NCBI GenBank assembly: GCA_951813325.1
Contig: OX638350.1
Coordinates: forward strand, 1,785,029 to 1,849,028
Direction of reading: 5' to 3'
From: an uncultured Acidimicrobiales bacterium
Lineage (GTDB): Bacteria > Actinomycetota > Acidimicrobiia > Acidimicrobiales > Bin134
Length of the DNA stretch: 64,000 nt
A program made the position numbers and the translations under genes. Within the stretch, counting starts at the first letter, position 1. Each line of letters begins with the position of its first letter. Shown here piece by piece: positions 27,129-34,618 of the stretch. Below the pieces are notes generated by a model. The model did not search any database. It was not told the DNA's origin and was given only the letters and a program-made list of their open reading frames with translations.

Positions 27129-27246
27129 TGGTCTCTCCGGGAGTTCACGGAACGCATAAGCTCTGCTTCCCATGGGAAGCTCTGCCTACCAGAATGCCAC
27201 CCAGCAGACCCCGAAGTGCAGTCCGGGGTGCGCTAGCTTGGCCCCC

Positions 27247-27603
27247 ATGGGAACCTCGTCGGGCATCGTGGAAGGGGAGTGGGACGACCAGCCCCGCAAT
27301 TGGCGGACGTTCCTCAAGCGCTGGCGGCGCAGCAGGGAGCTGTTCCGGTGCGAGGTGGTCCGCACCGAGGCCATGGCAGCCGGCGAATTCTTCGTGATCG
27401 GCCGGGCCACCGCGGGCCGAGTACACCAAGGCGATGCCTTGGTGGTGGACATCGGAGACCAGCCGATGTCCACTCGGGTGGTCTCCATCGACCACACCGT
27501 GGAGAACCAGGAAGAGTTCCACATGCTCATGGCCCTGCAACTCGACGGCATCGGCCCCGACTCCGGCGTCGAGCCCGGCACGGTGATCCGCCAGCCCGGC
27601 TGA
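27247..27603 (+). CDS. Small protein with an EF-Tu domain 2-like barrel (putative)
   Basis: 118 aa. The C-terminal 70 residues (FVIGRATAGRVHQGDALVV, VVSIDHTVENQEEFHM, DGIGPDSGVEPGTVI) follow the pattern of the second domain of translational GTPases (graft GRV..G...GD..., then ..G...D...G). No G domain is present. Monocistronic, divergent from the amidohydrolase gene. Function unknown. Confidence 0.6.
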   Translation: MGTSSGIVEGEWDDQPRNWRTFLKRWRRSRELFRCEVVRTEAMAAGEFFVIGRATAGRVHQGDALVVDIGDQPMSTRVVSIDHTVENQEEFHMLMALQLDGIGPDSGVEPGTVIRQPG

Positions 27604-27743
27604 CAGCCCAGGCCGGCAACACCGCAATCCGGCGCGCCCGCCCGACCGATTGGCCTAGAGCGGGCCTGGATGGGCGTGGTGGGCCGCGTCCAATCGCAGG
27701 GAACGCTGAAGAGCGCGGTGCTGTTCGCCGCCCGGGCCAATCA

Positions 27744-29297
27744 CTAGCAGGAGACGCGGCTGCGGGTGCGCTCCCAGGCATCGCGGAGCTGTTGATCGGA
27801 GGCCTCGGTGCGGACGATGGAGAGCAGTGCGCCGCGGGCTTGCCATCTGTCGAGGAGCTCGATGAACAGGCGGGTGGGCCCGTCCGGGTCGGTCCGGTCA
27901 TCTGAGGGGGCGCTGCCGAATTCCCGATGGAGCAAGTACCGCGCCGACCCGTCCTCGAAATGCTGGATGAGATCGGCTTCGTACAGGGTGGCGGCGTCGT
28001 ACTCGCCGTCGTCCCAAACCCGAACGAAGCCCCGCCCTGTCCGATTCCAGCCAGCCCAGCGCTCAGCCCAAAACGCCGTATACCAATAGTCCGCGCCGCA
28101 GGGGTACTCATAGACGACGGCGCCCCGGTCCCGCTCGTCCACATGGGCGACGAACCACAGATACCGCCTCCCGTCGTCGTATCGGCCTTCCTGCCATTCG
28201 CCAGGCTCGGGCGATCCCTCGCCGATCTCGGGCGGGGGCTCCGGCGGGGGCTCGGGGATCTGATCCGGGTTCGCCTGCGCATCGGACAACGCCCGTCGCA
28301 GGGCATCTTCGGTGATCGAGTAGTTGATCCCCTCTGTGCCCTCGGCGGCGGCTTTGCTCACCACCATGCCGGCGACCCGGCCGCAGGCGTCCAGCATGGG
28401 CCCGCCGCTGTTGCCGGGATTCACCGAGGCGTCGGTCTGCAAGATGAGGCCGAGTGCGGGGTCGTCGAATAGGCGGGACACCACCCCCCGGGAAACCGAG
28501 GGGGTTGACGCCAGATACAGCGGATAGCCGACCGCGAAGATGGTGGCACCGGGGTTCGAGCCGGCCAGCCCGCCGAACTCCAGTTCGGCATTGGGACCTG
28601 CTTCGGTGGACAAAACGGCGATATCGCCGCTTCGATCGGCGACCACCACTCGGGCTGAGATGCTGCGGCCCGAGTGCGTGAGGGCGACCGCGCCTGAGCT
28701 GGGGACCACGTGCTCGGCGGTCATCCACCAGTGCCGGTTCTCAGCGGATCCCAGGTGGAACGCGGTGCCGAGGGATTGCCCGGCCTGCACTTGCCACACC
28801 GACTCGATGGCGTTGCCGGCGTGCTCGGAGAACTCGCAGGAATCGGGAGCAGGGGGGAGCGATGCCAGCCGGCCGCCCGAGCATCCGCCGAGCACCGCAC
28901 TGGTATCCACACTGAACAGGCAGCGGTACACGTTCAGCAGGGCCTCCTGGGACAAGATGAGGCGGTCGCGCTGGCTGATTTCCTGCCAGGTGGGCGTTCC
29001 GGCGAAACGCGGCCGCGGCTCGGCGGGTTCGGCAGGCACGCCGTCGGCGCATCCGCCGGGCACCACGATGGTGTCGATGTCGAACCGGCAGCGGTAGACG
29101 TTCAGCAGCGACTCCTGGGCGGTGATCAGGCTGTCGCGCTCCTCAATGGCCTCACCGGTGGGCTGGGCCCCCTGCGCCGCCGCTGCACTCGACGCGCCGA
29201 GCACAGCCAGCACCAGAGCGACTGCCCCCGCGGCCACCACCCGGCGGCGTCTCGCTCGGCTCGGCCTCTGATCGCTGATGCGGTTCACTCGCTGCAC
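27744..29297 (-). CDS. Secreted trypsin-like serine protease with YRCRF repeats
   Basis: 517 aa. Signal peptide (about 18-42, ends SSAAAAQG), then two ~40-residue repeats of the form RD-x-LI-x2-QE-x-LLNVYRCRF-x-ID, ending GGC. A chymotrypsin-fold domain follows: His in MTAEHVV (about 190), Asp in DRSGDIAVL (about 222) and Ser in PGNSGGP (about 292). All three catalytic residues are present, and the domain resembles DegP/HtrA-type proteases without a PDZ. A Pro-rich linker and a C-terminal Trp/Tyr-rich domain (about 375-515) follow. Start is GTG. The same repeats open the RCC1 protein at 29790. Confidence 0.85.
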   Translation of the reverse strand: MQRVNRISDQRPSRARRRRVVAAGAVALVLAVLGASSAAAAQGAQPTGEAIEERDSLITAQESLLNVYRCRFDIDTIVVPGGCADGVPAEPAEPRPRFAGTPTWQEISQRDRLILSQEALLNVYRCLFSVDTSAVLGGCSGGRLASLPPAPDSCEFSEHAGNAIESVWQVQAGQSLGTAFHLGSAENRHWWMTAEHVVPSSGAVALTHSGRSISARVVVADRSGDIAVLSTEAGPNAELEFGGLAGSNPGATIFAVGYPLYLASTPSVSRGVVSRLFDDPALGLILQTDASVNPGNSGGPMLDACGRVAGMVVSKAAAEGTEGINYSITEDALRRALSDAQANPDQIPEPPPEPPPEIGEGSPEPGEWQEGRYDDGRRYLWFVAHVDERDRGAVVYEYPCGADYWYTAFWAERWAGWNRTGRGFVRVWDDGEYDAATLYEADLIQHFEDGSARYLLHREFGSAPSDDRTDPDGPTRLFIELLDRWQARGALLSIVRTEASDQQLRDAWERTRSRVSC

Positions 29298-29451
29298 CGG
29301 GATTCAACGAGGTCGATGCAGACTTCGACGGCGGTTGACACGGTGGACATGAGGCCCTACAGGCCGTCGTGCAGCAGGAGCCCCTGGCCAGCTTCGGTCT
29401 CGGCTTGAGATGTGCGGAGCGATGCCATCAGATCAGGTTCCTCCATGTTTA

Positions 29452-29728
29452 CGAGGGTCTCTTCGCAAGCCTCGGGGTGGTCGCAGCTCGTCGGCGCTTG
29501 GATCAGATAATCCTATTCGGCAACTGGGGGCTCAGGGTGTCAGCAACTGGCCCAAGCGGCGGCTGGCGATGGCGGCGCCGAGGGCGGCCAGGGCCAACAG
29601 GTAGGCGGTGTGGACGAGCAGGCCCCAGCCGATTTCGCCGGCGATGAGGGCCCGCTCCAGGGCCACGCCGTGGTACAGCGGCGTGGCGGCCATGGCCATA
29701 TAGGGGCGGTACCACTTACAGCCGCCAG
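29452..29728 (-). pseudogene. Chimeric relic of ABC-2 permease genes
   Basis: 29452-29687 is about 97% identical, without gaps, to 31835-32070 (3' end of the first ABC permease, its stop and about 80 bases beyond). At 29688-29722 the similarity switches to 33234-33268, inside the second permease (KWYR-x-Y-x-AMA). On the minus strand it reads KWYRPYMAMAATPLYHGVAL and ends QLLTP with stop at 29532. The joint of two paralogs shows a deletion or recombination. It lies on the far side of the RCC1 gene from the intact permeases. Confidence 0.75.
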
Positions 29729-29789
29729 AATTCGCTGCTGGCGTTGGCTCCCCTCATTGGCGCGCGGCATCTAATTACACTGGCCAGGA

Positions 29790-31817
29790 ATGCGAACATC
29801 TGCTCGACTCCCGTCGATGTCGGACCGTTGTCGCGACGCGACAATGGCGATTGTCTTGTGCATGTTGGTGCCGGTCCTCGGTTTGGAGTCAGCGAGCGCG
29901 CAGGGAACATCAGCCAATGGGACCACCCAGCACGAAATCTTGGTGCGCGACCAACTGGTTGCCCGGCAGGAGGCGCTGTTGAACGTCTACCGCTGCCGGT
30001 TCAATGTCGACACCCAGGTAGTGCGCGCTGGCTGCGCTGATGGCGTGCCAGCACAGCCAGCGTCCTCACCCGTTCCGTTCTCTGGAACCCCCACTCCTGC
30101 GGATGTCGAGATCCGCGACGAACTCATCGCCGCTCAAGAGTCACTATTGAACGCCTATCGTTGCCGATTCGGTATCGACACTGAATTGGTCCCAGAAGGG
30201 TGCCCATTTGTTTCAATCGCAGTTGGCGGAGCCCACACGTGTGGGCTTAGAACTGACGGCACGGTAGCCTGCTGGGGTCACGACAGCTTCGGGCAGGCCA
30301 CTCCGCCGGACGGCGAATTCTCCGCCATCTCCGTAGGCTCGCTTCACTCGTGCGCGATCAGAACCAATGGGACGGTTGCCTGCTGGGGCGACGATTTCTA
30401 CGGGCAGGCCACTCCGCCGGGCGGCACATTCTCGGTTATTGCCGCAGGAGATAGCACAGGTTATTCCTGCGGGATCAGAACCAACGGTGCTCTTGCCTGT
30501 TGGGGCGACAAGAATCACGGAAACCGGCAGTCACCGCCATCGGGGGAGTTCACCGCTGTAACCATCGGCAATTTCTACTCGTGTGCGCTCAAAACTGATA
30601 TGACTGTTGCTTGCTGGGGTAATCGTCGATACCCAGCACCATCGCCGTCGGGAAGATTCACTGCTATAGCCGCAGGTGTGAGTCACGCATGTGGAGTCCG
30701 AACCGATGGCTCGGCCGCCTGCTGGGTCGACCACCCCGACCTGGAATACCGATGGGACAACAACGGGCTGCCTACCCCGCCCGACGGCAGCTTCACTGAT
30801 ATCGCCGCTGGCGGAATCCGGGACATTTTTGGTAGAGATAGCTATTATTGTGGGACCAAAACAGATGAGTCGATTGTCTGCTGGGGCAACAACGACTTCG
30901 GGCAATCCATCCCGGTAGAGGACAGATTCATTGCCATTTCAGCCGGCCAGAGTCGCGCGTGCGGAATCAGAACCGATGGGACGGTTTACTGCTGGGGCCA
31001 AGACTCCTATTGGCAGGCCACCCCACCGCTCCGCTTTCTTGCTATATCGGCTGGCGCAGGGGCCACGTGTGGGGTAGAGACCTCTGGCAAGATCGCTTGT
31101 TCGTCAGACAACGGCATAAATCGTTCGAATATACCTGATGGACAGTTCAAAGCCGTTTCACCCGGTGATCGACATTCATGTGCAATTAGAACCGACAGTT
31201 CAATAGTCTGCTGGGAGTGGGACGGAGTAGATCATATTGATGTGCCCGTCGGGGCATTCAATACCATCGCCACAAGCGGAGGCATTATCGCTGGCGATTA
31301 TCATTATCATACGTGTGGAACCAGGCCCAATGGGATGGTGGTTTGCTGGGGCAGCGACGATTTTGGTCAGGCGACTCCTCCTGAAGGCACGTTTATGGTG
31401 GTCACGACAGGCGCTGCGCATTCGTGTGGGTTGAGAGCTGACGGTATTGCTCAGTGCTGGGGATGGAATTTCTTCGGCCAAACAGATACACCGGAAGGGG
31501 AGTTCATTGCCATTTCTGCTGGCGGTGCGCATTCGTGTGGGTTGAGAGCTGACGGTATTGCTCAGTGCTGGGGATCGAATTTCTTCGGCCAAACAGATAC
31601 ACCGGAAGGGGAGTTCATTGCCATTTCTGCTGGCGGTGCGCATTCGTGTGGGTTGAGAGCTGACGGTATTGCTCAGTGCTGGGGATCGAATTCCTCCAGT
31701 CTAACAGATCCACCCAGAATCACTTTTACTGAAATCACAGCTGGCAGCGGACGTTCCTGTGGGCTCAGAATCGACGGCACAGTCAAATGTTGGGGCAGGA
31801 GCGTCGACTTCTCCTGA
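29790..31817 (+). CDS. Secreted RCC1-repeat protein with YRCRF repeats
   Basis: 675 aa (an alternative start at 29817 leaves the signal peptide tighter). After a signal peptide ending SASAQG come two YRCRF repeats (RDQLVARQEALLNVYRCRF; RDELIAAQESLLNAYRCRF), then about 14 RCC1-type blades with the signature SCGLRTDGTVACWG and FGQATPPDG. RCC1 repeats form seven-bladed propellers and bind proteins or surfaces. The last blades are near-identical copies (31416-31690). It lies between two copies of the ABC permease 3' end, in opposite orientation to its neighbours. Confidence 0.88.
   Translation: MRTSARLPSMSDRCRDATMAIVLCMLVPVLGLESASAQGTSANGTTQHEILVRDQLVARQEALLNVYRCRFNVDTQVVRAGCADGVPAQPASSPVPFSGTPTPADVEIRDELIAAQESLLNAYRCRFGIDTELVPEGCPFVSIAVGGAHTCGLRTDGTVACWGHDSFGQATPPDGEFSAISVGSLHSCAIRTNGTVACWGDDFYGQATPPGGTFSVIAAGDSTGYSCGIRTNGALACWGDKNHGNRQSPPSGEFTAVTIGNFYSCALKTDMTVACWGNRRYPAPSPSGRFTAIAAGVSHACGVRTDGSAACWVDHPDLEYRWDNNGLPTPPDGSFTDIAAGGIRDIFGRDSYYCGTKTDESIVCWGNNDFGQSIPVEDRFIAISAGQSRACGIRTDGTVYCWGQDSYWQATPPLRFLAISAGAGATCGVETSGKIACSSDNGINRSNIPDGQFKAVSPGDRHSCAIRTDSSIVCWEWDGVDHIDVPVGAFNTIATSGGIIAGDYHYHTCGTRPNGMVVCWGSDDFGQATPPEGTFMVVTTGAAHSCGLRADGIAQCWGWNFFGQTDTPEGEFIAISAGGAHSCGLRADGIAQCWGSNFFGQTDTPEGEFIAISAGGAHSCGLRADGIAQCWGSNSSSLTDPPRITFTEITAGSGRSCGLRIDGTVKCWGRSVDFS
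31416..31690. repeat. 111-bp tandem repeat inside the RCC1 gene
   Basis: Units begin at 31416, 31527 and 31638, a period of 111 bp (37 residues). The first two differ by about one base in the shared part (ggatgg against ggatcg); the third is partial. Earlier blades of the gene are far more diverged, so this is a recent expansion. Confidence 0.85.
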
Positions 31818-31834
31818 TGGGATTTTCATGATCG

Positions 31835-32070
31835 CGAGGGTCTCTTCACAGACGTCGGGGTGGTCGCAGCTCGTCGGCGCTTGGATCAGATAATCCTATT
31901 CGGCAACTGGGGGCTCACGGTGTCAGCAGCTGGCCCAAGCGGCGGCTGGCGATGGCGGCGCCGAGGGCGGCCAGGGCCAACAGGTAGGCGGTGTGGACGA
32001 GCAGGCCCCAGCCGATTTCGCCGGCGATCAAGGCCCGCTCCAGGGCCACGCCGTGGTACAGCGGCGTGGC
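31835..32070. repeat. Resident copy of the ABC permease 3'-end direct repeat
   Basis: Partner of 29452-29687 at an offset of 2383 bp, about 8 mismatches in 236. It covers the end of the permease gene and about 80 bases downstream, and marks the right edge of the segment carrying the RCC1 gene. Confidence 0.85.
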
Positions 32071-32757
32071 CTGCACCAGGAACTGCACGGCGCGGGGGTA
32101 GGTGTCCAGCGGGAAGAAGGTGGCCGAGAACAGGAACTGCACGAGGAGCGGCACGGTGACCAAATCCAAGTCGTTCCAGCTCCGCATGTAGCTGGTGGCG
32201 GCCATCCCCAGGGCGGCGAAGGCGAACCCGATGAGCGTGGCCCCCGGCAGGGCGGCGATGGCCCATACCGAGTCCACCAGCCCCAGCCCGGCCATGATGC
32301 CCAGGAACCCGCCGGAGTAGAGGGTGGCCCGCAGCACCGACCAGCCCATCTCGCCCAGGGCGAGATCCACCACTCCCACCGGGGTGGCCAGCACGGCGTC
32401 GTAGATCTTGGCCCAGGTGAGCTTGTAGTACATGTTCATGGTGCTGTCGTAGAAAGTGCCGTTCATGGCCGAGGTGGCCAGCAGCCCCGGCGCCACGAAC
32501 GTGCGGTAGTCGACGGCCCGTCCTGCGACGGTGACATCGCCCACCAGCTCGCCGATGCCGATGCCGATAGACAGCAGGTAGAACACCGGCTCGAAGAACC
32601 CGGACAAAAGCGTGACCCAGGTGCGCCGGTACACGGTGATGTTCCGCTCGACGACGCGGGCGAATCGCCGCGACGGCAGCAAGCCGGCCGTCGCGGCCAG
32701 CCCCAGCCGGCTGGGGCGGCGTCCCTGGCCCGCGATGCCCACTCTTGTAGGGCTCAT
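31915..32757 (-). CDS. ABC-2 type permease (NodJ-like), second in operon
   Basis: 280 aa from ATG 32757, which overlaps the stop of the preceding permease (ATGA). Six membrane segments can be traced, with family blocks FFEPVFYLLSIGIGIGELVG, TFVAPGLLATSAMNGTFYD and ATPLYHGVALERALIAG. It forms a heterodimeric membrane domain with the 264-aa permease. Exporter for lipo-oligosaccharide or drugs by family; substrate unknown. Confidence 0.9.
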   Translation of the reverse strand: MSPTRVGIAGQGRRPSRLGLAATAGLLPSRRFARVVERNITVYRRTWVTLLSGFFEPVFYLLSIGIGIGELVGDVTVAGRAVDYRTFVAPGLLATSAMNGTFYDSTMNMYYKLTWAKIYDAVLATPVGVVDLALGEMGWSVLRATLYSGGFLGIMAGLGLVDSVWAIAALPGATLIGFAFAALGMAATSYMRSWNDLDLVTVPLLVQFLFSATFFPLDTYPRAVQFLVQATPLYHGVALERALIAGEIGWGLLVHTAYLLALAALGAAIASRRLGQLLTP

Positions 32758-33548
32758 TCGTACAGCCTTCGGGTGAAGGTTCTGCTGGCTATCAGCGTGC
32801 CGATCAAGATCAGGGCCACCAGATAGGCCAAGTGCCCGATCAGCTCCCATTCCATCCCGCTGCCGGTGCTCAGCGCCCGGCACAGCCTCACTCCGTGCCA
32901 TACCGGGGTGAGCCAAGCAATCTGTTCAAGGACTATCGGGAGTTGCGATACGGGGTAGAAGATGCCCGAGAACAAGAACATGGGCATGACCACGAACCGG
33001 GTATAGGTGCTGAAGTTGTCGGCGTTGATCCGGGTGGCGACAAAGGCCGCGGTGGGGGTGGCGAAGGCCATGCCGCACAGGGCGGCGCATATCGGGGCCA
33101 ACACCGCCAGCGGCGATGAGACAGCTCCAAAAGCGGCCATCACCCCCAAGAACACGAAGCTGGCCAACGTCACGCGAAAGGCCATGTAGGTGAAATGGCC
33201 GAGCAGGATGTCGCGCCCTCGCAACGGGGATGAGGCCATGGCCACATACGTGCGGTACCACTTGAAGCCGCCCAGCACTGGGTAGGTGGACTCATTGACG
33301 GCCAGCATCATGGCGTTGCCGGCGAGAAGGCCAGGGGCCAGGAAATCCAGATAGTCGAGCCCGCCGAGGTCGCGGCCAGAACCGACCTCGGCGTCAACGA
33401 GCGAACCCAGACCCAGTCCCATGGCGGCCAAGAACAGGACCGGGCTCAAAAAGCTGGTAAGTATCGAGCCCTTCCAGTTGCGGCGATAGGTCAGCAGCCA
33501 ATATTCCACTGCCAGCTTCGGGCGGGGAATGACCGCGGTTCGGGCCAT
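32754..33548 (-). CDS. ABC-2 type permease (NodJ-like), first in operon
   Basis: 264 aa. Hydrophobic segments throughout; blocks FLSPVLFLAAMGLGLGSLVD, FLAPGLLAGNAMMLAVNEST and LTPVWHGVRLCRAL. It overlaps the ATPase gene by 1 nt (TGATG) and the next permease by 4 nt. The two permeases are paralogs and presumably pair. Confidence 0.9.
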   Translation of the reverse strand: MARTAVIPRPKLAVEYWLLTYRRNWKGSILTSFLSPVLFLAAMGLGLGSLVDAEVGSGRDLGGLDYLDFLAPGLLAGNAMMLAVNESTYPVLGGFKWYRTYVAMASSPLRGRDILLGHFTYMAFRVTLASFVFLGVMAAFGAVSSPLAVLAPICAALCGMAFATPTAAFVATRINADNFSTYTRFVVMPMFLFSGIFYPVSQLPIVLEQIAWLTPVWHGVRLCRALSTGSGMEWELIGHLAYLVALILIGTLIASRTFTRRLYE

Positions 33549-34495
33549 CAGTCCACCAGCGTTCGGCCCGTCAGGTGCAAGAACACATCTTCAAGGGTGC
33601 TGCGGCGAACCAGCACGCTTTCGGGCTTCACCTCGCCGAGCTGGGCCACCATCCGCTCGCCGTGGTCGGTGTACAGCAGCACTCGGTCGGGCAGCTCTTC
33701 GACCCGCTCATACAGCGGATCTCCCGAGTAGCCATCAGACCGTTCGCCCAGCCGGCGGAGGGCATCGGTGAGCACCGATACCTGGTCGTGGGCGCGCAGC
33801 TCCACCACCTCGCGGGTGGAGTAGCGCTCGATGAGCTGGCGGGGCGACCCCTCGGCCACGATCTTGCCCCGGTCCATAACCACGAGGCGGTCGCAAAGCT
33901 GTTCGGCTTCGTCCATGTAGTGGGTGGTCAGCACCTGGGTCACCCCTTGGCGCTTGAGCGTCCACAGCCGCTCCCACACCACATGGCGGGCTTGGGGGTC
34001 GAGGCCGGTGGTGGGCTCATCCAGCAGTAGCACCTCGGGTTCGCTGATCAGGGCCCGGGCGATGGTGAGACGGCGCTTCATGCCCCCCGACAGCGGTTCC
34101 ACGTGGTCGCTGGCCCGCTCGGAGAGCTGCACGAAATCCAGCAGTTCGGCGATGCGGGTACGGAGCACCGACCGGGGCAGGTCGAAGTAGCGCCCATACA
34201 CGTACAGGTTCTCGGCCACCGACAACTCTTCATCAAGATTGTCCTGCTGGGGAACCACCCCGAGGCGAGACCGGATATTGGTGCCCTCACGAGAAGGGTC
34301 CATGCCCAAGATGCGCAGGGCCCCGCCGGAGGGGTCGGACACGCAGCCGATCATCCGCATGGTGGACGACTTGCCCGCGCCGTTGGGGCCCAAGAACCCG
34401 AACACCTCGCCCCGTTCGACCTCGAAGTCGATGCCGTCCACCGCGGTGAAATCGCCGAACTGCTTGCTCAGCCCCCACGCTGCGATCAAAGACAC
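33548..34495 (-). CDS. ABC transporter ATP-binding protein (NodI/DrrA-like)
   Basis: 315 aa. Walker A GPNGAGKSS (about residue 37), signature LSGGMKRRL (about 138), Walker B VLLLDEPTTGLD (about 158) and the H-loop in VLTTHYMDEAEQ. The C-terminal 90 residues are the extension typical of daunorubicin/lipo-oligosaccharide-type exporters. First gene of the exporter operon. Confidence 0.94.
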   Translation of the reverse strand: MSLIAAWGLSKQFGDFTAVDGIDFEVERGEVFGFLGPNGAGKSSTMRMIGCVSDPSGGALRILGMDPSREGTNIRSRLGVVPQQDNLDEELSVAENLYVYGRYFDLPRSVLRTRIAELLDFVQLSERASDHVEPLSGGMKRRLTIARALISEPEVLLLDEPTTGLDPQARHVVWERLWTLKRQGVTQVLTTHYMDEAEQLCDRLVVMDRGKIVAEGSPRQLIERYSTREVVELRAHDQVSVLTDALRRLGERSDGYSGDPLYERVEELPDRVLLYTDHGERMVAQLGEVKPESVLVRRSTLEDVFLHLTGRTLVD

Positions 34496-34618
34496 TCAGG
34501 CAGGTTACGGCCACGAAGATGCCGGGTAGCAGTCATAAACCACCGTGCAACTCTCGCGGTCCGCACGCGGGGCACCGGCGTCCTGCTCCGGTTGCTGTCG
34601 ATGGGCCATGATGGAGCC

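Noticed and set aside
26001..27236. 411-codon plus-strand open frame opposite the amidohydrolase
   Set aside because: Antisense shadow; the minus strand holds the metal motifs and RBS.
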